Below, one piece after another: positions 1-6,900 of a stretch of 10,861 bases of DNA. The notes under the pieces were generated by a model. The model was not told the origin of the DNA. It worked only from the letters and a program-made list of their open reading frames with translations, and searched no databases. A program made the translations under genes and the position numbers. Origin of the DNA: Planctomycetota bacterium (lineage in GTDB: Bacteria > Planctomycetota > Phycisphaerae > WQYP01); contig JAKATV010000152.1 of the NCBI GenBank assembly GCA_021818565.1, forward strand, positions 1 through 10,861, in the 5' to 3' direction. The stretch's first letter is position 1. Each line of letters begins with the position of its first letter.

Positions 1-369
1 ATGAACCGATTCCACATTATCCAGCAAGGTGACATAAATATCCGCCTGAAGCTGTGCTAACTGGTCAAAATCAAACGCGGCAAACAGGCCGTGCTTCCAA
101 CGGAATGTCGCATGGGAATTGATAATCACATGGGAATAATTGGGCAACTCCGTGAGAATATCCCGAAACACCGCCCGCCGCAGGCTCGTTAAGCGCGACA
201 AGGGCAAATCCAGAATGCGCCCGGGTTTTACATCCGGCGCTTCGCGATACATCATATCGCCCACATGAAATACTTTAAGCAATTCGCCATGCGATCGGGC
301 GATGGCTTCCACCTGATTCAGATACGCTTGACGATCAAGCCCCACTTGTCCGGTTAATAACATTTTCAT
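1..369 (-). CDS. Adenylate-kinase-like P-loop NTPase, N-terminal part (runs off left edge)
   Basis: The frame starts at ATG 369 and is open for 123 codons to base 1, so the C-terminus is outside the window. An SD-like AAGGAGG (complement of 379-385) lies 9 nt before the ATG. The layout resembles archaeal-type adenylate kinases: a beta strand and P-loop at residues 4-14 (LLTGQVGLDRQ), an NMP-site-like HVGDMM near residue 38, and an INSHATFRW segment that parallels the VDTHA segment of those enzymes, followed by a strand ending in VTLLDN. The P-loop is degenerate: where GxPGxGKT is expected it reads GQVGLDRQ, with Arg for Lys and Gln for Thr. It may bind a nucleotide without normal kinase activity, or belong to a divergent family. 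It follows the ketosynthase gene by 72 nt on the same strand. I infer the fold; the substrate is unknown. Confidence 0.72.
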   Translation of the reverse strand, partial: MKMLLTGQVGLDRQAYLNQVEAIARSHGELLKVFHVGDMMYREAPDVKPGRILDLPLSRLTSLRRAVFRDILTELPNYSHVIINSHATFRWKHGLFAAFDFDQLAQLQADIYVTLLDNVESVH

Positions 370-378
370 TGCGGCCGG

Positions 379-385
379 CCTCCTT
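379..385 (-). promoter_or_regulatory. Strong ribosome binding site for the adenylate-kinase-like gene
   Basis: The minus strand reads AAGGAGG, a near-perfect anti-16S match, with 9 nt to the ATG at 369. It fixes the start of the partial gene. Confidence 0.7.
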
Positions 386-395
386 CAAGCCGGGC

Positions 396-401
396 ATTAT
401 A
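396..401 (-). promoter_or_regulatory. Possible -10 box for the adenylate-kinase-like gene
   Basis: The minus strand reads a perfect TATAAT 26 nt upstream of the ATG at 369. No good -35 hexamer is found at 16-18 bp spacing (TAAAGC at 17 bp), so this is weak evidence for independent transcription; the gene may simply be read from the ketosynthase operon. Confidence 0.3.
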
Positions 402-441
402 GCCGATGACCGCCTGGGGCTTTAGCAGACGGGGCAATCTT

Positions 442-1755
442 TTAGCCCGGCACAAATTTTCGGAGTATCAGCGTATCATTTTGTCCGCCAAAACCGAAGC
501 TGTTGGACATGGCGACATCCACTTTGGTTTTCCGGGCGCTGTTGGGCACATAATCCAGATCACACTCGGGGTCCGGCACGCTGTAGTTGGCGGTGGGGGG
601 GATCATCTGATCCCGGATGCACAGCACGCAGGTAATGGCTTCCACCGCACCGGCGGCGGCGATCAGGTGGCCCATCATGCTTTTGATGCTGCTGATGGGA
701 ACGTTTTTGGCGTGTTCCTTAAAAACGCCTTTTATCGCGAAGGTTTCCGTGGAATCATTTTCCTTGGTGCCGGTGCCGTGCGCGTTGATGTAATCAATAT
801 CACTGGTTTGCATGCCCGCATCGCGCAGGGCTGATTCAATGGCCACGATGGCTCCGCGGCCTTCGGGATGTTGATCAGTGACGCGGTACGCATCAGCGCT
901 GCTGCCATATCCCACAACTTCCGCCAGAATTTTTGCGCCGCGCGCGGTGGCATGATCGAGACTTTCTAAAATCAGCACGCCGCTGCCTTCACCAATGACA
1001 AAGCCGCTGCGGGTGGCGTCAAATGGGCGGCAGGACCGTTTGGGATCTTCATTAAAGGTGGATAGCGCTGTCAGGCGGTTAAAGCCGGTTACGCCAAAAG
1101 GATGAATCATGGAATGCGCGCCGCCGGAGATGATCACTTCCGCATCTCCCCGGCGGATTAATTCGGCCGCCTCACCCAGCGCCTGTGTGGATGCCGCGCA
1201 TGCGGTAAGGCAATTCATGGCCGGGCCGCGCGCGTCAAATTCCATGCTTACATGCGAAATCGGCATGGCCGGTTCCTGTTCAATTTCCCGCAGGGCATTA
1301 AATGAACCCAATGCCCGGCGGCCCCATTCGGGCATGTTCATGGATCGCTTTTCAGAATCCCATGATCCCAAGGCGGCGCGGGTGAAGTTGTCAAAATCCA
1401 GGGCGGCATCCCCACTGCCCAGATACACTCCGACGCTGTACGGATCCACCGCCGCGGATGCCGGTGATCCGGGCATGGGCAGGCCGGCCATGCGCCAAGC
1501 CTGATGAGCCGCATCAAGAGCAAATCCGGTGGCGCGGCTGATTTCCTCGTGCTTACCGGATGTTCTCAAGTGTTCGGGCAACTGATAATCTTTTACCTCG
1601 GCGGCAAATTGCGTCGGAAAAAACCGGGCGTCAAAAAGTTTCGTCGGGGCAATGCCGCTTTCACCCGCCAGCAGTTTCGCCCATACGCCGTCAATGGTGC
1701 GCCCCAGGGGCGTAACCCATCCAATTCCCGTAATAACCACACGATTTTTCATCAT
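442..1755 (-). CDS. fabF: Beta-ketoacyl-ACP synthase II, FabF type (KSalpha, catalytically complete)
   Basis: This 437-aa condensing enzyme joins malonyl-ACP to an acyl chain with loss of CO2 in the cytoplasm. The thiolase fold is complete: MKNRVVITGIGWVTPLG at the N-terminus, the nucleophile Cys186 in TACAAST, His326 in AHGTGT, Lys358 and His363 in KSMMGH, and the gating loop NSFGFGGQN at 418-426. It is somewhat longer than typical FabF (about 410-415 aa), mainly from extra residues around 135-165. Two adjacent ATGs are possible: 1755 is only 2 nt from GGAG, while 1752 has 5 nt, so the second (436 aa) is the more likely start. It lies 57 nt downstream of the inactive ketosynthase gene on the same strand and is probably cotranscribed and paired with it. 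Whether it serves housekeeping fatty acid synthesis or a specialised chain cannot be told from the protein alone; the pairing favours the second. Confidence 0.93.
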   Translation of the reverse strand: MMKNRVVITGIGWVTPLGRTIDGVWAKLLAGESGIAPTKLFDARFFPTQFAAEVKDYQLPEHLRTSGKHEEISRATGFALDAAHQAWRMAGLPMPGSPASAAVDPYSVGVYLGSGDAALDFDNFTRAALGSWDSEKRSMNMPEWGRRALGSFNALREIEQEPAMPISHVSMEFDARGPAMNCLTACAASTQALGEAAELIRRGDAEVIISGGAHSMIHPFGVTGFNRLTALSTFNEDPKRSCRPFDATRSGFVIGEGSGVLILESLDHATARGAKILAEVVGYGSSADAYRVTDQHPEGRGAIVAIESALRDAGMQTSDIDYINAHGTGTKENDSTETFAIKGVFKEHAKNVPISSIKSMMGHLIAAAGAVEAITCVLCIRDQMIPPTANYSVPDPECDLDYVPNSARKTKVDVAMSNSFGFGGQNDTLILRKFVPG

Positions 1756-1796
1756 TGCTCCAGAAGTATCCGATACGCGCCCATGCCCATTTTCAT
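1752..1796 (-). other. Possible 14-codon mini-ORF coupled to the fabF start
   Basis: On the minus strand an ATG at 1796 opens MKMGMGAYRILLEQ and its TGA (1754-1752) overlaps both candidate fabF start codons, giving ATGATG with an embedded stop. AAAGG stands 12 nt ahead of this ATG. Such overlap could couple translation of fabF to ribosomes leaving the upstream gene. An ORF this short easily arises by chance. Confidence 0.2.
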
Positions 1797-1812
1797 GCCG
1801 CGCGATGACCTT

Positions 1813-3156
1813 TTAAACGTAGCGCCGCAAAACAATCGCGGAATTTTGTCCCGCAATCGAGCCGGTGCTTACCAGCACATGCTTTAGCGCTGCGGCATGA
1901 GTCTGTTGCGGAACATTCAGCCCGGCAAGAGGTGTTGTGCAATTCACTGCCCCGGGCACGCTTTGATAATGCAGGGCCATGGCCGCCGCCGCCAGGTCCA
2001 AGGCCTGCGAGCCGGCACCGGCATCGCCCAGACCGCCCCGAATCGCCACAACCTCCGGATGCTGGGAAGCAAACACGCTTTTAATTGCCGAGGCCTCAGC
2101 CTGATCGTCGCGGGGTATACCGTAACCGGCGGGAACGACCAACTGCACATCGCGCGGGTCGGTTCCGGCATCTTTTAGGGATTTTCGCATGGCCACCGCC
2201 ATGGCTTCACCGGCCGGGTCAGGGCCGCCAATGCCGCGCGCGCTGGAAGTTGCCCCCAGGCCCGCAACTTCAGCATAAATTTTCCCGCCACGCGCCAGCG
2301 CGTGCTGGAGTTCCTCAATAATTAACACACTGCCGCCTTCAGCGATGACGGTACCATCGGCGGTCTGATCCATGGCGCGACACGCCCGGCTCGGTTGGTC
2401 GTTGCCGGTCGTGGTCAGGCGGTGCAACAGGGTCCATCGCATAAGTCCCATGGGATGAACCATGGATTCGCACCCGCCAACCAGCGCGATATCCGCCTGC
2501 CCGCGTTGTATGGTCCGGCACGCTTCCGCCAGGGCCAGGCCGGCTGAGGCTTGCTGGCACGTAATGGTATTCGACGGTCCCTGTGTGTCATGAATAATGC
2601 TGACATGACAGGCCAACATATTGGGCAGATATTTCAGCAGCCACAGGGGGGTCAGTTGGTCCATTCCACTGGGTTTGCTCGGGTCATCAGATTTTCCCCA
2701 TTTCCGCAGACTCAAACTGCCGTCATCTCCCTTCGCCGGGGCCATCGCGGAGGTTAATTCATTGAGATCAGCACAAATCAACCCCGCACCAATATTGCAG
2801 CCGATGCGTCGGGAATCAACTTCAAACCAACTGTCATCGGGCTTTTTGCCGCCGAAGCTTTCCATGACGCCGCGCGTTGCCAGATGGGCATCGCGGACGG
2901 CACCATCCGCCGCCAGCACGGCCAGTTCAATATCGCGGGCCATAATTTTGGTGGCTTTGCGGTAGCTCTTGGGCACATAGTCCAGGGTTTTAAAAGCCGG
3001 TACCTGCCCCGCAATGCGGCTGGGAAATGTTGCTGGATCAAACGCTGAAAGCGGCGCAATTGATGAGCGCATCTCGGTGAGGCCGCGCCACAAATCCGCG
3101 CTGGTTAAACCATGCGGAGAAACCGCTCCAACTCCAGTAATGACAACGCGCCGCAT
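1813..3156 (-). CDS. Ketosynthase-like protein lacking all catalytic residues (KSbeta / chain-length-factor-like)
   Basis: The 447-aa protein has the full FabF fold: MRRVVITGVGAVSPHG at the start, TQGPSNTITCQQASAG around 191-205, VGGCESMVHPMG after it, and GQNSAIVLRR at the C-terminus. Aligned by eye to the neighbouring FabF, the nucleophile Cys is Gln202, the first His is Ala343, the Lys is Arg373 and the second His is Asp378; the Phe/Gly gating loop is also gone (STGSIAGQN). The frame is intact and the surrounding fold residues are kept, so this is not decay. Cys-to-Gln is the hallmark of chain length factors (KSbeta) of type II polyketide synthases and of KSQ domains; loss of both His and the Lys argues for a structural, chain-length-setting partner. 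ATG 3156 has GGAG 6 nt before it. The active partner follows after 57 nt. Fold is certain; the KSbeta role is inferred. Confidence 0.85.
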   Translation of the reverse strand: MRRVVITGVGAVSPHGLTSADLWRGLTEMRSSIAPLSAFDPATFPSRIAGQVPAFKTLDYVPKSYRKATKIMARDIELAVLAADGAVRDAHLATRGVMESFGGKKPDDSWFEVDSRRIGCNIGAGLICADLNELTSAMAPAKGDDGSLSLRKWGKSDDPSKPSGMDQLTPLWLLKYLPNMLACHVSIIHDTQGPSNTITCQQASAGLALAEACRTIQRGQADIALVGGCESMVHPMGLMRWTLLHRLTTTGNDQPSRACRAMDQTADGTVIAEGGSVLIIEELQHALARGGKIYAEVAGLGATSSARGIGGPDPAGEAMAVAMRKSLKDAGTDPRDVQLVVPAGYGIPRDDQAEASAIKSVFASQHPEVVAIRGGLGDAGAGSQALDLAAAAMALHYQSVPGAVNCTTPLAGLNVPQQTHAAALKHVLVSTGSIAGQNSAIVLRRYV

Positions 3157-3226
3157 GCAGTCTCCGCATCAGGACAAATCCGCCGTGTCAGAACACCCCA
3201 TTGGCCTCTGAACCGCCGCACGCAGG

Positions 3227-3256
3227 ATTCTATGGCGTAACGCCCGCAAATTCCAA
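3227..3256 (-). promoter_or_regulatory. Candidate promoter of the KSbeta-fabF unit
   Basis: On the minus strand TTGGAA (complement of 3251-3256; 4/6 to TTGACA) is followed after 18 bp by TAGAAT (complement of 3227-3232; 5/6 to TATAAT). Transcription would begin near 3220, leaving a leader of about 64 nt before ATG 3156. Sigma-70-like match by eye only. Confidence 0.4.
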
Positions 3257-3257
3257 C

Positions 3258-3283
3258 GCCGGGTGAATCCGCCGGGTGAATCC
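3258..3283. repeat. Perfect 13-bp tandem direct repeat, two copies
   Basis: GCCGGGTGAATCC occurs at 3258-3270 and again at 3271-3283 with no gap. It abuts the candidate -35 of the ketosynthase promoter (3251-3256) on its upstream side, a usual place for activator sites, but a chance slippage duplication is equally possible. Confidence 0.75.
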
Positions 3284-3293
3284 GCAGGTTCCT

Positions 3294-3330
3294 GCCCACC
3301 GGCAAGCGGAGCTTTGACCGCCCGGCGGGC
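3294..3330. repeat. Imperfect inverted repeat between divergent genes
   Basis: GCCCACCGG (3294-3302) can pair with CCGGCGGGC (3322-3330) with one mismatch and a 19-nt loop. No T-run follows, so it does not look like a terminator. The loop contains TTGACC, the candidate -35 of the plus-strand gene. Confidence 0.4.
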
Positions 3331-3343
3331 ATTGGAATGTGAT
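3314..3343 (+). promoter_or_regulatory. Candidate promoter of the 162-aa gene (and perhaps carB)
   Basis: TTGACC (3314-3319, 5/6) is followed after 18 bp by TGTGAT (3338-3343, 4/6). Transcription would start near 3350, giving a leader of about 60 nt that includes the hairpin at 3384-3401. An alternative -10, TAAGAT at 3350-3355, lacks a partner. Confidence 0.3.
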
Positions 3344-3383
3344 TTCGTGTAAGATGGGTTTGAGAGAATTGGGAAACGAGGAC

Positions 3384-3401
3384 GATCGGGGAAAACCGAT
3401 C
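3384..3401 (+). repeat. Leader hairpin upstream of the 162-aa gene
   Basis: GATCGG (3384-3389) and CCGATC (3396-3401) form a perfect 6-bp stem around the loop GGAAAA. It ends 11 nt before ATG 3413, covering the place where a ribosome binding site would be expected; no strong SD is visible there. It could modulate translation. Confidence 0.45.
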
Positions 3402-3412
3402 AGGCGCTGGTT

Positions 3413-3901
3413 ATGACTGACATTGAACATCCGCCCCTGCCCCAGGTGTATATTCTCAAAAAAGCGATTGAAATCTATTTACCCCTGGCGTACGGATCTG
3501 GGAAAATTCCCGATGTCGTTGAGTCGCGAATCGCACCGATTTTAGCTTCCGCGGATTCTGAAGTTATCAAACCTGAATGGTTTGAACCGGCGGAGAAAGA
3601 CGGGCGAGCGGTTTATCGCCTGCGATTGGGGCAGGTGGCCTATCCACACATGAAGTTAAACGTGGAAGAATCTCCGGATGGGACCGGTTATCTGCTTCTG
3701 GCCGATGCCCATGATACGCATCTGATGGCACCTGAAACGTCGCCGGATGCCAAGTTTTTAAGTGAACTGCGAAAAAATAACGCCGCTCTGGTGGAAAAAA
3801 TCCATGCCGCCTGGACGCAGGCGCGCCTGCCGACATTCCGGAATTATTTTTGCGCCGCGATGGAACGCCGCGTTCGGGAAAAATATCCCCAGACAAAATA
3901 A
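3413..3901 (+). CDS. Unrecognised conserved-looking 162-aa cytoplasmic protein
   Basis: I do not recognise a named family. The protein has no signal peptide or membrane segment. Residues 10-48 look helical and amphipathic (VYILKKAIEIYLPLAYG); residues 64-104 look like a beta sheet region with YPHMKL at 78-82 and LADAHDTHL at 96-104, where His79, His100, Asp101 and His103 could make a metal site (speculative). The C-terminal 40 residues are helical and basic, ending MERRVREKYPQTK. The first in-frame ATG is used; only a poor SD (AGG at 3402-3404) precedes it, and a hairpin sits just upstream. It is divergent from the ketosynthase genes and 84 nt ahead of carB on the same strand, so it may be cotranscribed with carB. 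Codon use and composition match the neighbours, supporting a real gene. Confidence 0.75.
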   Translation: MTDIEHPPLPQVYILKKAIEIYLPLAYGSGKIPDVVESRIAPILASADSEVIKPEWFEPAEKDGRAVYRLRLGQVAYPHMKLNVEESPDGTGYLLLADAHDTHLMAPETSPDAKFLSELRKNNAALVEKIHAAWTQARLPTFRNYFCAAMERRVREKYPQTK

Positions 3902-3985
3902 CGGCGGGCACTTTCGCGGCGGCGCGATTTCTGATACAAACTTACAAGTTTTTTCCCCGACCCTGGTGTAAAAGGTTGTTGACCC

Positions 3986-6900
3986 ATGCCCAAACGAACG
4001 GACATAAACAGTATCCTGATCATCGGCTCCGGCCCCATTGTCATCGGACAGGGGTGTGAATTTGATTATTCCGGCACGCAGGCGTGCAAAGCTCTCAAAG
4101 AAGAGGGCTACCGCGTGATTTTGGTAAACTCCAATCCGGCCACTATTATGACCGATCCGGATATGGCCCACCGCACATATATTGAACCACTGACGGTTGA
4201 AGCGATCACAAAAATAATTGAAATTGAGCGCCCCGACGCCCTGTTGCCCACGCTGGGCGGGCAGACGGGCCTGAATTTGTCGGTGGCACTGGAAGATGCG
4301 GGAATTCTGAAAAAATTCGGCGTGCAGATGATCGGTGCCACTCGTGAAGCGATTCATCGCGGGGAAGACCGTCGCAAGTTCAAAGCGATCATGGAATCCA
4401 TCGGTTTGCAATGCCCCCGCAGTGGGTTGGCGTACAACATGGAACAAGCCAAACAAGTGGCCCAGCAGGTGGGTTTGCCGTGTATTATCCGCGCGTCATT
4501 TACCCTCGGCGGAACCGGGTCCGGTGTCGCCTGGAACATGGAAGAATTTGAAAACATCGCCCAGCGCGGTATTGACGCGTCGATGATTAATGAAATCCAG
4601 ATTGATCAATCGCTGATCGGCTGGAAGGAATATGAACTGGAAGTCATGCGCGACAAAGCCGATAACGTGGTGATTGTCTGCGGCATTGAAAATTTTGATC
4701 CCATGGGCGTGCATACCGGAGATTCGATCACGGTCGCCCCGACTCAAACGCTCACTGACAAAGAATATCAACGTATGCGTGACGGGGCCATTGCGGTTAT
4801 CCGGGCCATTGGCGTGGAAACCGGCGGGTCCAATATTCAATTTGCTATCAACCCCGCCAATGGGGATATGGTGGTGGTGGAAATGAATCCGCGGGTATCG
4901 CGCTCCAGCGCTCTGGCCAGCAAAGCCACTGGGTTTCCCATCGCCCGTATCGCCGCCAAGCTCGCGGTGGGTTACACGCTTGATGAGTTGCCCAATGATA
5001 TTACCCGCCGCACCGTGGCGTGTTTTGAACCGTCGATCGATTATGTGGTGGTGAAAATTCCGCGTTGGACCTTTGAAAAATTTCCGGATGCGGACGAAAC
5101 GCTTACAACCCAGATGAAGAGCGTCGGCGAAGCCATGAGCATTGGCCGGACTTTTAAAGAAGCGTTGCAAAAAGGCATTCGTTCCATGGAAGTCAAACGG
5201 TTCGGCCTGGGGCTGGATCGTATTGATAAATGGTGGCGACGGCAGGTATTGGAACTTGACAGCCAGCCTTCCTCTGTGCCATCAAGCCTGGGAGATCGCG
5301 GGGCTTTTGTAACCCGCATGGCGGCACTGGAACAAGCGGCGCAAGTCTGGCCGATTCCGGAAGACCGGTTAATTCGTAAATTATCCATTCCCTCACAGGG
5401 CCGACTCTATTACATCCGCTACGCTTTTAAAATGGGTTACACGCTTGAACGGGTGTATGAGTTGACTCATATTGACCCCTGGTTTCTGTCGCAGATGAAG
5501 GAACTCGTGGAGTTTGAAGACGAGTTGTTTCAGATGCGTCCGCAGGCCGCCGCCTTCATGGCTGGTAAGATTTCCCATGAAGATCGGCAGCGTTTTGCCG
5601 CGCTATTACGCCGCGGCAAGGAAATGGGATATTCCGATGTTCAGTTAGGCACGGTTTGGTCGTTGCAGCCTTCGGAAGTCCGGGGCATCCGCAAGCGCCT
5701 GACCATTGAGCCGGTCTATAAACTTGTGGATACCTGCGCGGCGGAATTTGAAGCGGCCACGCCGTACTATTATTCCACCTATGAAAGTCCGATCACCCGG
5801 CTGGAAAACGGCCGCTCCATGCAGCAGGTGGATGATGAAGTGCGCGTCACCGATCGTAAGAAAATTATTATTTTAGGGGGCGGCCCCAATCGCATCGGGC
5901 AGGGAATCGAATTTGATTACTGCTGCGTACAGGCCGCTTTTGCATGTCGGGAATTGGATCTTGAAAGCGTGATGATCAATTCCAATCCGGAAACCGTCAG
6001 CACGGATTATGACACGTCCAATCTCCTGTTCTTTGAACCCCTCACGCATGAGGATGTGCTGAACATTGTGGAACGCCTGAATGGCCGTCCGTTAAGCCAG
6101 CCCGGGGGATTGGTGCACGGGGTGATTGTACAATTTGGCGGCCAAACTCCGCTGAATCTGGCCCGCGGACTTAAAGATGCGGGCGTACCGATCATCGGCA
6201 CAGCGGTGGAGTCCATTGAAGCCGCGGAAGACCGGGACAAATTTAATCGCCTGATAAAATCTCTGGGTCTCAAACAGCCGCCGGGCGGTATTGCCCGCAG
6301 TGCCGAGCAGGCCCGCAAGGTGGCCGCGGAAATTGGCTATCCGGTACTGGTGCGTCCGTCGTTTGTTCTGGGCGGTCGGGCCATGGAAATTGTTTCCGAT
6401 GAAACACAGTTGGATTATTACATTCGCCATGCCGTGGAAGTGGCGGACGAACATCCGATTCTTATTGACCGCTTCCTGGGCGATGCGACGGAAGTGGATG
6501 TTGACGCTTTGGGTGACGGAAGCAACTATCTGGTCATTGGTGTGATGGAACACATTGAAGAAGCGGGAATTCATTCCGGTGATTCCGCGTGTTCTCTGCC
6601 GCCATTCAGTCTGCCGGCGGAAATTGTGGCACGCATTCATGATAACACGCTGGCGCTGGCCAAGGCCCTGGCCGTACGCGGGTTAATGAATGTGCAGTTC
6701 GCGATTAAAGATAATGAAGTCTATGTGCTGGAAGTCAATCCACGCGCCAGCCGCACGGTGCCGTTTGTCAGCAAAGCCACGGGAGTGGCATGGGCAAAAA
6801 TTGCGGCGAAAGTGATGTGTGGTAAAACGTTGCCGGAATTGGGTGTCAGTGAAGAAATCATTCCCAAACACCATGTCGCGGTGAAGGAAAGCGTGTTTCC

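Noticed and set aside
388..451. Terminator after fabF from GCCGGGC / GCCCGGC
   Set aside because: The arms are about 50 nt apart with no T-run; the fragment is better seen as a gap within one transcription unit.
406..834. 142-codon plus-strand open frame across the fabF 3' end
   Set aside because: It mirrors the conserved FabF C-terminal coding sequence and is a shadow.
1813..3156. Reading the inactive ketosynthase as a pseudogene
   Set aside because: The frame is intact over 447 codons, has a good SD, and fold residues are conserved; only catalytic positions are changed, which is selection rather than decay.
3157..3412. A hidden acyl carrier protein gene upstream of the ketosynthases
   Set aside because: Minus-strand frames here (up to 75 codons) lack the DSL phosphopantetheine motif and acidic helices of ACPs.
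3937..3955. Intrinsic terminator after the 162-aa gene (AAACTTACAAGTTTTTT)
   Set aside because: The dyad is AT-only with a usable stem of about 4 bp, too weak for a terminator despite the T-run.
3758..4456. 232-codon minus-strand open frame over the end of the 162-aa gene and the start of carB
   Set aside because: It is antisense to the unmistakable CarB N-terminus; its Phe/His/Arg-rich composition is typical of a shadow frame.
4496..5170. 224-codon minus-strand open frame inside carB
   Set aside because: It is antisense to the first ATP-grasp domain and has no plausible SD or family features.
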